Of a stretch of DNA of 48,174 bases, positions 1 through 8,174 are shown in pieces. Position 1 is the stretch's first letter. Each line of letters opens with the position of its first letter. The DNA is taken from the NCBI RefSeq assembly GCF_039926425.1, contig NZ_JBDSWZ010000148.1, positions 1 through 48,174 on the forward strand, in the 5' to 3' direction. A program made the translations under genes and the position numbers. The stretch comes from Dokdonella_A sp039926425 (GTDB lineage: Bacteria; Pseudomonadota; Gammaproteobacteria; Xanthomonadales; Rhodanobacteraceae). The notes under the pieces are model-generated. The model did not search any database, was not told the DNA's origin, and worked only from the letters and a program-made list of their open reading frames with translations.

Positions 1-120
1 CGGCGAGTTGTCATTGTCGCGACGCTCGACAATCTCCTGAAGGGCGCCGCGACGCAGGCGCTGCAAAATGTGAATCGCGCATTCGGTTTCGACGAGCTGG
101 AGGGAATCGTGCAACCGTGA
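1..120 (+). CDS. argC: N-acetyl-gamma-glutamyl-phosphate reductase, C-terminal end (partial)
   Basis: The first 39 codons form the end of a protein that begins outside the window and stops with TGA at 118-120. The residues DNLLKGAATQALQN followed by an FGFDE stretch match the conserved C-terminus of ArgC, which reduces N-acetylglutamyl phosphate to the semialdehyde in arginine synthesis. The next gene, argH, lies 193 bases downstream on the same strand, as in xanthomonads where argC, argH, proB and proA follow one another. Nothing about the catalytic cysteine can be judged because that part is missing. The call rests on a short but characteristic tail plus context. Confidence 0.82.
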   Translation, partial: RRVVIVATLDNLLKGAATQALQNVNRAFGFDELEGIVQP

Positions 121-313
121 CGTGCGCGTGCTGCACGATCCATTTTTTCCAACCCGCTTCGAGGATTCTTCCGTGCGTCCATCCCGCGATTTCGTCCCAA
201 CAATCAAGTACGTTTCCGCCGACGCGCTGGTCGCTCCATTCGAGGACGGGATTTTTGGTCGACGAAGCGTTCGCATCGGTCCTGCATCACGGTTGGCGAC
301 AAGGTGAATCCGA

Positions 314-1609
314 ATGAGTGATCTTCTCTGGCAGAAATCCGGCACGCACACCGACGAGCGAATCATGCGATTCCTCGCCGGCGACGATGTCGTGCTCGAT
401 CGCGAGTTCCTGCATCACGACATCGAAGCGAGCAAGGCTCATGTCCAGGGGCTCGCCAACATCGGCATCGTGACGGCGATCGAAGCTGCCGACATCGTGC
501 GCGAGCTGTCGATCCTCGCGCAGGATTTCGCGTCCGGCCAATTCATTCTCGACGAACGGTTTGAAGACGGCCATTCGGCGATCGAGGCCCGATTGACCGA
601 GCGCCTCGGCGATGCGGGCCGAAAGGTGCATACCGGGCGCAGCCGCAACGACCAGATCCTCGTCGCGACGCGCCTTTGGTTGAAGGACAAGCTCCGCGAG
701 CTGCTCGTGGTGTGCCGCGCGTCCGCGGACGTCTGCCTCGAGCGCGCCGCGCGCGAATCGCTGCCGCTGCCTGGCTACACGCACCTGCAACGCGCCGTGG
801 TTTCGTCGACCGCACTCTGGTTTGCCGGATTCGCCGAAGCGTTCATCGATGATGCGCAGCGGGCGCGCGATACGCTGGCGTGGATCGATGCGAATCCGCT
901 CGGGACTGCGGCGGGCTACGGCGTCAACCTTCCACTCGACCGCGCGCACACCACGCAGGCGCTCGGGTTCGCACGCTTGCAGGTCAATCCGATCTACGCG
1001 CAGTTGTCACGCGGAAAATTCGAAATTGGCGCACTCGATGCGCTCGGCGCTGCGGTGCTCGACCTGCGTCGGCTGGCGTGGGACCTGTCGTTGTTCACCA
1101 CGGCGGAATTCGCATTCGTGCACCTGCCCGCGCAGTACACGACCGGCAGTTCGATCATGCCGAACAAGCGCAATCCGGATGTGATCGAACTGATGCGCGC
1201 GTCCTATGCGAGCGTCGCCGCGGCGCGCACCGAGATCGAACAACTCTTGTCGCTTCCGTCCGGGTATCAGCGGGACCTGCAATTTTCCAAGGGCGCGATT
1301 TTCCACGGCTTCCGCCAGGGCCTCGGCGCGCTGGCGTTGCTGCCCGATCTGCTGGCGCGGATCGAATGGAATGCAGCGACGATGCGCGCTGCAATCGAAC
1401 CTGCAATGTATGCGACCGATCGCGCCGTGGAGCAGGCGGTTGCCGGCGTTCCATTTCGCGATGCGTACCGCAATGCCGCGGAGTCGTCGCAAACAGCCGG
1501 GCAGGGACGCACACCGGAAGGCAGTCTCGCTGCGCGCGTATCGGCTGGCGCATCGGCCGACCTTCGACTGGACGAGTTGCGTGATCGCTGGCGCGCCTTC
1601 GATGAGTGA
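314..1609 (+). CDS. argH: argininosuccinate lyase
   Basis: A 431-aa protein of the fumarase/aspartase superfamily that splits argininosuccinate into arginine and fumarate, the last step of arginine synthesis, as a cytoplasmic homotetramer. Visible marks are the signature loop GSSIMPNKRNPD at residues 278-289, carrying the catalytic serine, the GYTHLQRA segment with His157, and the TGRSRNDQ motif near residue 107. It is shorter than the roughly 460 aa of E. coli ArgH, losing length at the C-terminus. The ATG at 314 follows an AAGGTG ribosome-binding site. The stop overlaps the proB start by 8 nt (ATGAGTGA at 1602-1609), which suggests translational coupling. The 121-313 stretch before it shows no convincing gene; a 61-codon open frame there has no recognisable features. 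Confidence 0.96.
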   Translation: MSDLLWQKSGTHTDERIMRFLAGDDVVLDREFLHHDIEASKAHVQGLANIGIVTAIEAADIVRELSILAQDFASGQFILDERFEDGHSAIEARLTERLGDAGRKVHTGRSRNDQILVATRLWLKDKLRELLVVCRASADVCLERAARESLPLPGYTHLQRAVVSSTALWFAGFAEAFIDDAQRARDTLAWIDANPLGTAAGYGVNLPLDRAHTTQALGFARLQVNPIYAQLSRGKFEIGALDALGAAVLDLRRLAWDLSLFTTAEFAFVHLPAQYTTGSSIMPNKRNPDVIELMRASYASVAAARTEIEQLLSLPSGYQRDLQFSKGAIFHGFRQGLGALALLPDLLARIEWNAATMRAAIEPAMYATDRAVEQAVAGVPFRDAYRNAAESSQTAGQGRTPEGSLAARVSAGASADLRLDELRDRWRAFDE

Positions 1610-2765
1610 TCGTGGAAACGATGCATTCGCCGCGCAGGCCTTGCCGCCTTGGCGACGCGCTGTGCTGAAGGTCGGCAGCAGCCTGCTCACGGATGGACAG
1701 GGGCAATTGTCCGACCACAACGCGCGTGGATTGGCCGCATTCATCACGGCATCGCGCTCGGCCGGTCGCGAAGTCGTGCTGGTGTCGTCCGGAGCGGTCG
1801 CGGCAGGGCGCGCGCGTATTTCCGAAGAGCGGCGACGTGCAGGCGGCATCGTTCTGCGTCAGGCGCTTGCAGCGATGGGACAGACGCGCATGGTGGGTCT
1901 CTGGCAGGCGCTGATCGACGCGCCGGTGGCGCAGGTGCTGCTGAGTCACGATGATCTACGCAACCGGCGTCGCTACCTCAACGCGCGCAATACGCTGCTG
2001 GAACTCCTGCGTCTCGGCGCGGTGCCGGTGATCAATGAAAACGACACCGTCGCGGTCGAGGAGTTGAAGCTTGGCGACAACGACAATCTCGCGGCGATCG
2101 TCGCGGCGCTGGTCGACGCAGACGTGCTGATGATTGCCAGCGACGTCGCGGGTCTCTACAGCGCACATCCAGCGCGCGATCCGGCGGCGCGTCCAGTCGC
2201 AGTCGTTGACGCGATCACGCCGGAGATTCTCGCGATGGCCGGGGACGCCGGTAGCGCCGTCGGAACCGGCGGAATGCACACGAAGTTGCAAGCCGCGGCA
2301 AAAGCCGCCAATGCCGGGATCTCGACCGTGCTGTTCGACGGCGGCAATGCGGCAGTGATCGCGACGATCGGCGATGGGAGTTTTCGCGGCACGCGATTCA
2401 ACGCGTCAGGCACGCGTCTCGCCGCGCGCAAGTATTGGCTGCGCCACGCGCCGGGATCGGGCGGACGCATCCGGATCGACGCGGGAGCGTCCCGTGCGTT
2501 GACGGGTGGCGCTTCGCTGCTGCCGGGAGGCATTGTCGGGGCGGACGGTGAATTCTCCCGCGGTGATATCGTCGATGTAGTGGCGGGCGACGCCGCTGAC
2601 GGGTCGATCATCGCCCGCGGGCTGTGCCAGTACTCCGCTGGCGAGATCCGTCGATTGGCGGGGCGGCATACGCGCGATATCGAATCGGTGCTTGGATTCA
2701 GCTACGGCGACTCGGTCGTGCGGCGCGACGATCTTGTTGCCATGACCGAGAAGGCGACGCCATGA
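1602..2765 (+). CDS. proB: glutamate 5-kinase
   Basis: A 387-aa protein that phosphorylates glutamate to gamma-glutamyl phosphate, the first step of proline synthesis. The N-terminal amino-acid kinase domain shows VLKVGSSLLT near residue 22, the VSSGAVAAGR segment, INENDTVA, and GTGGMHTKLQAA. The last 90 or so residues fit a PUA domain, as in E. coli ProB. The start at 1602 is chosen because it gives a normal length and overlaps the argH stop; the frame is open further upstream but there it runs antiphase through argH. Its own stop overlaps the proA start (ATGA at 2762). It probably belongs to one transcript with argCH and proA, tying arginine and proline production together. Confidence 0.96.
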   Translation: MSDRGNDAFAAQALPPWRRAVLKVGSSLLTDGQGQLSDHNARGLAAFITASRSAGREVVLVSSGAVAAGRARISEERRRAGGIVLRQALAAMGQTRMVGLWQALIDAPVAQVLLSHDDLRNRRRYLNARNTLLELLRLGAVPVINENDTVAVEELKLGDNDNLAAIVAALVDADVLMIASDVAGLYSAHPARDPAARPVAVVDAITPEILAMAGDAGSAVGTGGMHTKLQAAAKAANAGISTVLFDGGNAAVIATIGDGSFRGTRFNASGTRLAARKYWLRHAPGSGGRIRIDAGASRALTGGASLLPGGIVGADGEFSRGDIVDVVAGDAADGSIIARGLCQYSAGEIRRLAGRHTRDIESVLGFSYGDSVVRRDDLVAMTEKATP

Positions 2766-4030
2766 ATGCGCCGACAAGCATGCGCGAGCTCGCGCTAGCG
2801 GCGCGCGCGGCTGGTGTGACCATTGCGGCGCTGTCGACTTCGGAGAAGCGCGATGCGTTGCGCGCGATGGCGGCGGCACTCGATGCGCAGGCCGACGCGA
2901 TCCTTGCGGCCAATCAGATCGACGTAGCGGCCGCGCGCGGTTCCGGACGACGTGAGGCGCTTGTCGATCGCTTGCTCCTCGACGCCGAGCGGCTGGCGAA
3001 CGTGGCGGCCGGCGTTCGTGCCGTGGGCGACTTGCCCGATCCGGTCGGAACGGTGACGCGTCGCGAGGTGCGGCCGAACGGACTCGTGGTCGAGCGCGTG
3101 CGAATTCCTCTGGGACTCATTGCAATGATCTACGAGTCGCGACCGAACGTCACTGCGGATGCCGCCGCACTCTGCTTCATGGCTGGCAACGTCGTTCTGT
3201 TGCGGGGTGGCTCCGAAGCGATCCACAGCAACCGGGCGATTGCGAACGCGCTGCAGGACGCATTGCGCGCAAGCGGTCTGCCGGCGGCGGCGATCACCCT
3301 GATTGACGATCTTCGCCGGGAAGCGGTGCTCGAACTGCTTCAGCTGAGCGACCTGGTGGACCTCGCGATTCCGCGCGGCGGTCCTGAGTTGATTCGATTC
3401 GTCGCCGAGCATGCGCGCGTCCCGGTCATCCGCCACTACCAGGGCGTCTGTCATCTGTACGTCGATGCGTCCGCCGATGCAGATCTCGCGCTGGCATTGC
3501 TGATCGACGGCAAGACGACCCGGCCTGCGGTCTGCAATGCGCTTGAAACACTGCTCGTCCACGTTGATAGTGCTCCGGAATTCCTGCCGCGGGCGTTTGC
3601 GCGCTTGCGCGAGTGCGGGGTCGAAATCCGTGGATGCGAGCGAAGTCGCGCGCTGGCGGACGGTCTGATGCCGGCGAGCGACGATGACTATGCTGCGGAG
3701 TTCCTGGACCTGGTCATTGCCGTTCGTGTCGTCGACGATGTCGACGCTGCGATCGCGCACATTCGCCGGTTCGGCTCCGACCATACCGAGGTCATCGCCG
3801 CGAGGGACGCGGTCGTGTCCGGCAAATTCGTCGGCGCGATGCGCTCGGCAGTGGTGATGGTCAACGCGTCATCACGCTTCAGCGACGGCGGCGAGCTTGG
3901 ACTCGGTGCCGAAATCGGCATTTCCACCACCCGTCTTCACGCATACGGACCGATGGGTGCGGAAGCCCTGACGATCGAACGCTTCGTCGTGCGTGGTGAA
4001 GGCCAGGTTCGGCACGCCGGATCGCATTGA
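2762..4030 (+). CDS. proA: gamma-glutamyl phosphate reductase
   Basis: A 422-aa NADPH-dependent enzyme of the aldehyde dehydrogenase superfamily that reduces gamma-glutamyl phosphate to glutamate semialdehyde, which cyclises towards proline. Recognisable segments are the ESRPNVTADAAALC region, LLRGGSEA, PRGG, and RPAVCNALETLLVH with the presumed catalytic Cys258. The length matches E. coli ProA (417 aa). The ATG sits in the ATGA overlap with proB, so the two are expected to be co-translated; ProB and ProA are known to act together because the intermediate is labile. The 186-base gap that follows (4031-4216) contains no gene that I recognise. Confidence 0.97.
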   Translation: MNAPTSMRELALAARAAGVTIAALSTSEKRDALRAMAAALDAQADAILAANQIDVAAARGSGRREALVDRLLLDAERLANVAAGVRAVGDLPDPVGTVTRREVRPNGLVVERVRIPLGLIAMIYESRPNVTADAAALCFMAGNVVLLRGGSEAIHSNRAIANALQDALRASGLPAAAITLIDDLRREAVLELLQLSDLVDLAIPRGGPELIRFVAEHARVPVIRHYQGVCHLYVDASADADLALALLIDGKTTRPAVCNALETLLVHVDSAPEFLPRAFARLRECGVEIRGCERSRALADGLMPASDDDYAAEFLDLVIAVRVVDDVDAAIAHIRRFGSDHTEVIAARDAVVSGKFVGAMRSAVVMVNASSRFSDGGELGLGAEIGISTTRLHAYGPMGAEALTIERFVVRGEGQVRHAGSH

Positions 4031-4216
4031 GGAACGATTCGTGTGTCGAGCGCTGGCAACGCAGGTGGTGTGCGCGCATCCAATCGCCGGGGGGCAACCA
4101 ATTTGCATCGAGGGCACGCAGCGGCGCAGCCATTCCTCCGGGAGTTGCGATAGGCTGTGCGCTCCGACGTCTGGAAGCGACTCGACGATGCCCGTGCTGA
4201 TCCCGGTTGAACGTCG

Positions 4217-5257
4217 ATGAATGCACTGCCGGCGTTTTGCGCCAACGATCGACTCATGGTTTTTGCGCCGCACCCGGACGACGAGACGTTGGCGGCTGGC
4301 GAGCTGATCCAGTCCGCGCGTGCTGCAGGAGCGACGGTCCGCGTCGTGTTCGCCACCGACGGTGACAACAATCCCTGGCCGCAGCGCTGGCTCGAACGTC
4401 GCTGGACCGTCGGCCCTGCCGATCGACAGCGTTGGGGTGCGCGACGGCGACGCGAGGCGGCTCAGGCGATGGCGGAACTTGGCATCGACTCGCCTGAAGC
4501 ATTGCAATTTCTCGGCCTGCCGGACCAGGGCCTGACCGAGGCGCTGATGCGTGACGATGCGGCGCTGGAGGAATTGGTGCGGTCGCTTTCGTCGTTCACG
4601 CCGACTCACCTCGCGATGCCGACACTGGCCGATCGTCACCCCGATCACAGCGCGCTGCGCGTGATGCTCGAACTGGCCCTGCTGCGAAACGAGTCATCGT
4701 GCATTCGCCTGGGCTATGTCGTGCATCGTGTCGACGCAAGCGCGAGCACGGTTTTGCGCGCAAGCGCATTTCAGCAGCGCAAGCAGGCGGCGATGGCCGC
4801 CTACGTCAGCCAGATGGCGTTGAGTGCCGGGCGCCTGAGAGCACTGGCATCACGCGCGGAGCATTTTGAAGTCGATGGGATCGTTGCCAATGGCCTTGCC
4901 GCCCGGCACTCCACGCTGCGTATTTCGCGCGTTCCAGATCCCGTACTGCCTCGTCGACACGAACTGCTGGTGATTGCAGCGGCGGCTACGCAAGCCCGGC
5001 GATGGCGGGTCGTGCTGCCTGCACGATCCGCGGTCGAGGTGAGTGGCCGCGCACCGCCGCTGACGATCGAACCGACGTCCGATGCGTGGCTGGTGTCATT
5101 GCCGACCCTCGACTTTGCAACCAGCGTTGCCTTCGCGAAGATCCATCGAACACTGCCGCGAGTGATGATCTTCGATCGACAGCGATGGTTCGATACCCGG
5201 GAACTCCCGGCCATTGTGACGGCCGAACTCGCCCCGATCTCTGGCGATATGGCCTGA
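4217..5257 (+). CDS. PIG-L/LmbE family deacetylase
   Basis: A 346-aa protein whose N-terminal 230 residues carry the LmbE/PIG-L zinc deacetylase fold: the metal motif PHPDDET at residues 18-24 and a second metal segment DRHPDHSAL near residue 137. Members of this family remove acetyl groups from N-acetylglucosamine-containing substrates such as GlcNAc-PI or lipid-linked sugars. The last 110 residues have no recognisable domain and may help choose the substrate. There is no signal peptide, so a cytoplasmic or membrane-surface role is likely. The ATG at 4217 gives the motif its usual place close to the N-terminus. The substrate cannot be told from context; the flanking genes are proA and an unknown gene. 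Confidence 0.88.
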   Translation: MNALPAFCANDRLMVFAPHPDDETLAAGELIQSARAAGATVRVVFATDGDNNPWPQRWLERRWTVGPADRQRWGARRRREAAQAMAELGIDSPEALQFLGLPDQGLTEALMRDDAALEELVRSLSSFTPTHLAMPTLADRHPDHSALRVMLELALLRNESSCIRLGYVVHRVDASASTVLRASAFQQRKQAAMAAYVSQMALSAGRLRALASRAEHFEVDGIVANGLAARHSTLRISRVPDPVLPRRHELLVIAAAATQARRWRVVLPARSAVEVSGRAPPLTIEPTSDAWLVSLPTLDFATSVAFAKIHRTLPRVMIFDRQRWFDTRELPAIVTAELAPISGDMA

Positions 5258-5363
5258 GGCAACAGACGTCCGGTTGCCAGACGAGATTCGCCGCATCTTT
5301 TCGTGACGCACGTGCCGCTCGCGACCGCAACGGGCGGCTAACGGAATCTTACGCGCGACCTGT

Positions 5364-5474
5364 CATAATGGAGTATTGGCATTTCCAGACGCCCGGTTGC
5401 ACCCCCTGCAAATTCTGCCTCCGGCCGCTTGCGAATGCCGGAATACTTTCGTTTTATCAAGGATATACAAATCC
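5364..5474 (+). promoter_or_regulatory. possible promoter -10 and foldable 5' leader
   Basis: A CATAAT hexamer at 5364-5369 could be a -10 box, though no good -35 is visible. The roughly 100-base leader that follows can fold: GTATT/GGCATT at 5373-5383 pairs with AATGCC/GGAATAC at 5434-5446, and inside the loop TTGCA pairs with TGCAA around CCCCC. The next gene starts at 5475. Whether the leader is regulatory is inference. Confidence 0.3.
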
Positions 5475-5840
5475 ATGTCATATGATATCGGCATCGGGCG
5501 CTGCACCGAAATCAGCGATGAAACCGTGCTCGTCAAACTCGACAGCGTGATGGTGAAGCGTCTTTCACCGGCACATCCGTGGCAGCGTTCTGGGACGAGC
5601 CTGCTGCGATTGAATCGCAATTTGTGCAGCACCACGCGCCCGCCCGAACAGGATCGCGAGCTGTACATCGACCGCGCTGCCCTTGCCAAGAAATCGATGG
5701 CGGCGCTCGATATTGCAGGAAACGGGGCAACCGTCTCAGTCGACCTGCGCGCGCTGTTGAACGATCTCGATCCGCAGCCGTCCGCTGGCCCGCAAAGCAA
5801 GAGCCGCCCGGGCGATCACCGCAAGCAGTCGAGCCGCTGA
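5475..5840 (+). CDS. hypothetical protein, 121 aa
   Basis: I do not recognise this protein. It has 121 residues, no signal peptide and no membrane segment. The first half is mixed charged/hydrophobic (MSYDIGIGRCTEISDE at the start), there is a basic patch around residues 30-55, then a short region that could be helical (RAALAKKSMAALDIAG), and a polar, Pro/Ser/Lys/Arg-rich tail that is probably disordered. The ATG at 5475 is preceded by AAGGA ten bases upstream; the frame is open to 5376 but that part has no conserved look. A rho-independent terminator follows directly at 5866, so it is probably a single-gene transcript with a long leader. Confidence 0.6.
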   Translation: MSYDIGIGRCTEISDETVLVKLDSVMVKRLSPAHPWQRSGTSLLRLNRNLCSTTRPPEQDRELYIDRAALAKKSMAALDIAGNGATVSVDLRALLNDLDPQPSAGPQSKSRPGDHRKQSSR

Positions 5841-5865
5841 TGGGATCGCGCGTGAGCGTTGCGTG

Positions 5866-5895
5866 AAAAATAGCCCGGCCTGGAGCCGGGTTTTT
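5866..5895 (+). terminator. rho-independent terminator
   Basis: The stem GCCCGGC/GCCGGG around a TGGA loop is followed by TTTTT at 5891-5895 and preceded by AAAAA, so it could work in both directions. It lies 26 bases after the stop of the 121-aa gene. Confidence 0.8.
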
Positions 5896-6022
5896 CATGG
5901 GCGGGAACCGGGTTGCAGCAGATAGCGGGGTTCCTCGCGATTGCAGGATCATCCCCGCTGGCGTGCGTCACGGTGAAAGGGCCGATGCACAGTGCTGATC
6001 GCCGTCACTCCGCGCGTGAGAT

Positions 6023-6208
6023 TCAGGCCGGGACGAGGTCCGGCACCATCTCCACGATTGATTGATCGCAGTCGCCGTGGGCACAGCCACATCGTCCGAT
6101 TGCGGTGTCGTTCGCATGTTCCTCGCAATGGGCGGAGCAGAAGACGCCCCCTGCTTCGACAAGGCACCGACACGCGAAATGTTCGCACTTGCGCGGTTGA
6201 TTCGCCAT
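6023..6208 (-). CDS. metallothionein-like Cys-rich protein
   Basis: A 61-aa protein with eight cysteines (8, 13, 15, 24, 28, 40, 42, 47) and four histidines (10, 27, 31, 44). The order C-x4-C-x-C, C-x3-C-x2-H, then C-x-C-x-H-x2-C resembles bacterial metallothioneins of the SmtA/PmtA type, which bind Zn, Cd or Cu in the cytoplasm. The ATG at 6208 is preceded by GGAG seven to ten bases upstream, while a longer in-frame reading to 6307 adds only an arginine-rich stretch with no Cys. Several open frames cross this spot on the plus strand, but none has sensible composition. No metal regulator gene is adjacent. The family call is from the Cys/His spacing, not from a search. Confidence 0.7.
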   Translation of the reverse strand: MANQPRKCEHFACRCLVEAGGVFCSAHCEEHANDTAIGRCGCAHGDCDQSIVEMVPDLVPA

Positions 6209-6434
6209 TTGACGCTCCGAGCCGGGTTGAGTAGCGACCACATCTACGCGCTTTGTGCGGAATCGGGGCTGACTCTGTGATCGACGCCATCGATCCACTG
6301 GGCTCATTCCGCACGACTCCGTGTCGGAGCTGCGTGCATCTGCGTCGATTCAGGGAAAATGGTGGACGATGGCTGCGTGGGCTTCCGTTCTCATACAGAT
6401 TGCGCCAATCCACCGTCTTTCAGGAGTTCCAATC

Positions 6435-6638
6435 ATGGCAACACAAAAGACCGATCCTGGTTCCCCCACCTCCGAAGAAATAAATGATGGTCCGGAAGAC
6501 ATCGAAGAGGAGATCGACGTCGAGGCCGCCGATGACTTCGGCGACGAGACACAAAGCAATGAGGAAAGGGCCGCGCTTGAGGGGATGGAGCAGGAGAGCC
6601 TCATCGATCCGCGTGGAGAGGACGATGCGGCCGAATAG
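6435..6638 (+). CDS. small highly acidic protein, 67 aa
   Basis: A 67-aa protein with 25 Asp/Glu and only three Lys/Arg, therefore with a very low pI and probably disordered. It has no signal peptide, no membrane segment and no Cys. AGGAG lies nine bases before the ATG at 6435, and a strong terminator follows at 6697, so it looks like a real monocistronic gene. Function is unknown; small acidic proteins can act as nucleic-acid mimics, chaperone-like proteins or ion binders, but nothing here decides this. Confidence 0.65.
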   Translation: MATQKTDPGSPTSEEINDGPEDIEEEIDVEAADDFGDETQSNEERAALEGMEQESLIDPRGEDDAAE

Positions 6639-6696
6639 TCGCTTTGCCGGCGACGGGAGCTGAGCTCACCTGACGCATCTCTCGTTTTCAAAACCG

Positions 6697-6730
6697 GCGG
6701 AGGGAACCTCGAGTTCCCTCCGCTTTTTTT
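6697..6730 (+). terminator. strong rho-independent terminator
   Basis: An 11-bp perfect stem (6697-6707 with 6713-6723, loop CTCGA) is followed by seven T. It lies between two convergent genes, the acidic protein (+) and the lipoprotein (-); on the minus strand the stem is followed by GGTTTTGAAAA, so it may stop both transcripts. Confidence 0.88.
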
Positions 6731-6741
6731 ATTGTCGGCGC

Positions 6742-7272
6742 TTAGCGCTTCATGTTCTTTGCAGCCGACTCCGCATCATCCCGCTCCTTGGCTGCGCGCG
6801 TTTTCATCTGCTCGCTGGTCGATTTCGCGACATCCTTGCAGCCCGACTGCTGACCCGACTCCAGGGCCTCGCACTTCTGCACGTCGACCTTGTAATCCGC
6901 GTCGGCCTTGGTGATGGCGAGGTCGTATCGCGCCTTCGCTTCCTTGTCGTACGAGTCTGCCTGGGCAGTTGCCAATTTCTCATTTGCATCGCCCTGCACC
7001 TTCGACGCGTCCGACGTGGCATCGTTGATCTTCTCGTTCGCTTTGGCGTTTGCCTCGGCAACGTCCGCAGACGCCTTTGCGTTGGCGACGTCCACGTTCT
7101 GTCGTGCTTCATCGACCGTGGAGGATGCCTTCTTCGCAGCGTCGGCCACATCCTTCGCAGCTTGCTGTTGCGCCTTGGCGATATCCTGGTTCGCCTCGGC
7201 GGGCGATTTCTCGGCGCACGCAGAGAGTCCGAATGCTGCGGCGAGACAGGTGGCGATGACGAGCTGTTTCAT
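6742..7272 (-). CDS. Ala-rich helical lipoprotein, 176 aa
   Basis: The N-terminus is a lipoprotein signal: two charged/polar residues, a hydrophobic run and the lipobox LSAC at residues 16-19, so the mature protein should be lipid-anchored in the envelope through Cys19. Residues 30-130 are rich in Ala, Lys, Asp and Glu with heptad-like spacing (DVADAAKKA, DVANAKASADVAEANAKAN), which suggests a long helix or coiled coil. Two further cysteines near residues 135 and 145 could form a disulfide. The ATG at 7272 has AAAGGAAA upstream; a longer frame to 7503 would bury the signal. I know of no assigned function; an envelope spacer or stress lipoprotein is a guess. Confidence 0.8.
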   Translation of the reverse strand: MKQLVIATCLAAAFGLSACAEKSPAEANQDIAKAQQQAAKDVADAAKKASSTVDEARQNVDVANAKASADVAEANAKANEKINDATSDASKVQGDANEKLATAQADSYDKEAKARYDLAITKADADYKVDVQKCEALESGQQSGCKDVAKSTSEQMKTRAAKERDDAESAAKNMKR

Positions 7273-8174
7273 GGAGATTTCCTTTCGTTGGAGTAAGGGA
7301 CGAGCCGACCGTTGTCCTGCCCGCAGCGCAGGTGGATCAAATCGGTTCTCGAGGAATTTGATGCAATCGTCAGCGCGCGGAACGCGTCCGTCGTCGATTT
7401 GATCATGGTGTTCCCCGGGTCGGCGGTGACTGTGAACGCCCGATGGTGAACCCAGTAAAAACGGGTGTCCCGTTGCTGAGGAGGCCGTTAAGTATCCACT
7501 CATCCACGTCTCCCTTTGGCCATCCTTCCGCGCCTTCGCGGCGGCGCCAAATTTCCGGGCTGGAAATGATGTCGGAAGTTCAACGTCGCAGCACGCAGCA
7601 CGCAGAACCGGAAATGAAATCGGGCCCGGTTTTCACCGGGCCCGATCATCATGGCCATCCATGGCAGGTATCTCGACCTTGAGTGCGGCGCTCACGCGCA
7701 GCGCAGACGTGGGAGGGACTCAGGGGAGGGAGTTTCGCCAAACGTTGCGGGAGCAATGATGGTCTCCCGTAGCTGAATCCACGCAAACAAACGGGAAATT
7801 CACGCGTAAAGCAAACGCAAAAAACTGCAAGCGCTCCTGGCAGATTCAAGGTTCCGCGGTGCGATGCTTCTCCATGTGAGAAGACAGGTAGATACAGCGT
7901 CGTCGGGAGCGTGAATGGCGTGGCGAAAACCGATGTCTGCACCTGCTGGCGCCGAATCGTGTGGCTTGGCCGGGTCTGGTGATTTCCTCGTCAAGAAAGG
8001 ATGTTGCAATCGCATGGGTTCGAAGCGGCGCCCATTGCCGCAGTTGCTCCTCCGCCCCAGGAAGCACAGCAGGGTGGGCACGATGTCCTCATCCCGTTCA
8101 ACTCATCTACACTTCGTTTTGACGAGTCACGCGTACCATCGACTCGTTTTCTTGATTGCTTTCGGACATCGGCA
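7273..8174. other. 902-base stretch with no convincing gene
   Basis: Open frames on both strands here (for example 7443-7682 plus, 7649-7942 minus, 7915-8178 plus) have poor composition and no recognisable motifs. The only clear structure is the perfect hairpin at 7619-7646. The stretch separates the lipoprotein from the GAF gene, which are divergent, so both promoters should lie in it; I could not place them with confidence. Confidence 0.5.
7619..7646. repeat. perfect 11-bp-arm hairpin
   Basis: ATCGGGCCCGG at 7619-7629 is exactly complementary to 7636-7646 around a TTTTCA loop. No T-run follows on either strand, so it is not a classical terminator. It could be a terminator of an unseen transcript, a protein-binding palindrome or an RNA structure. 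Confidence 0.6.

Noticed and set aside
122..307. 61-codon frame between argC and argH
   Set aside because: No ribosome-binding site or recognisable content; probably leader sequence.
287..949. Long open frame on the minus strand opposite argH
   Set aside because: Arg-rich shadow of argH; no recognisable domain, and argH is certain.
2795..3784. 329-codon minus frame opposite proA
   Set aside because: Composition is that of an antisense shadow of a GC-rich gene.
7649..7942. 97-codon minus frame
   Set aside because: No conserved features, reads through the perfect hairpin neighbourhood and has unusual composition.
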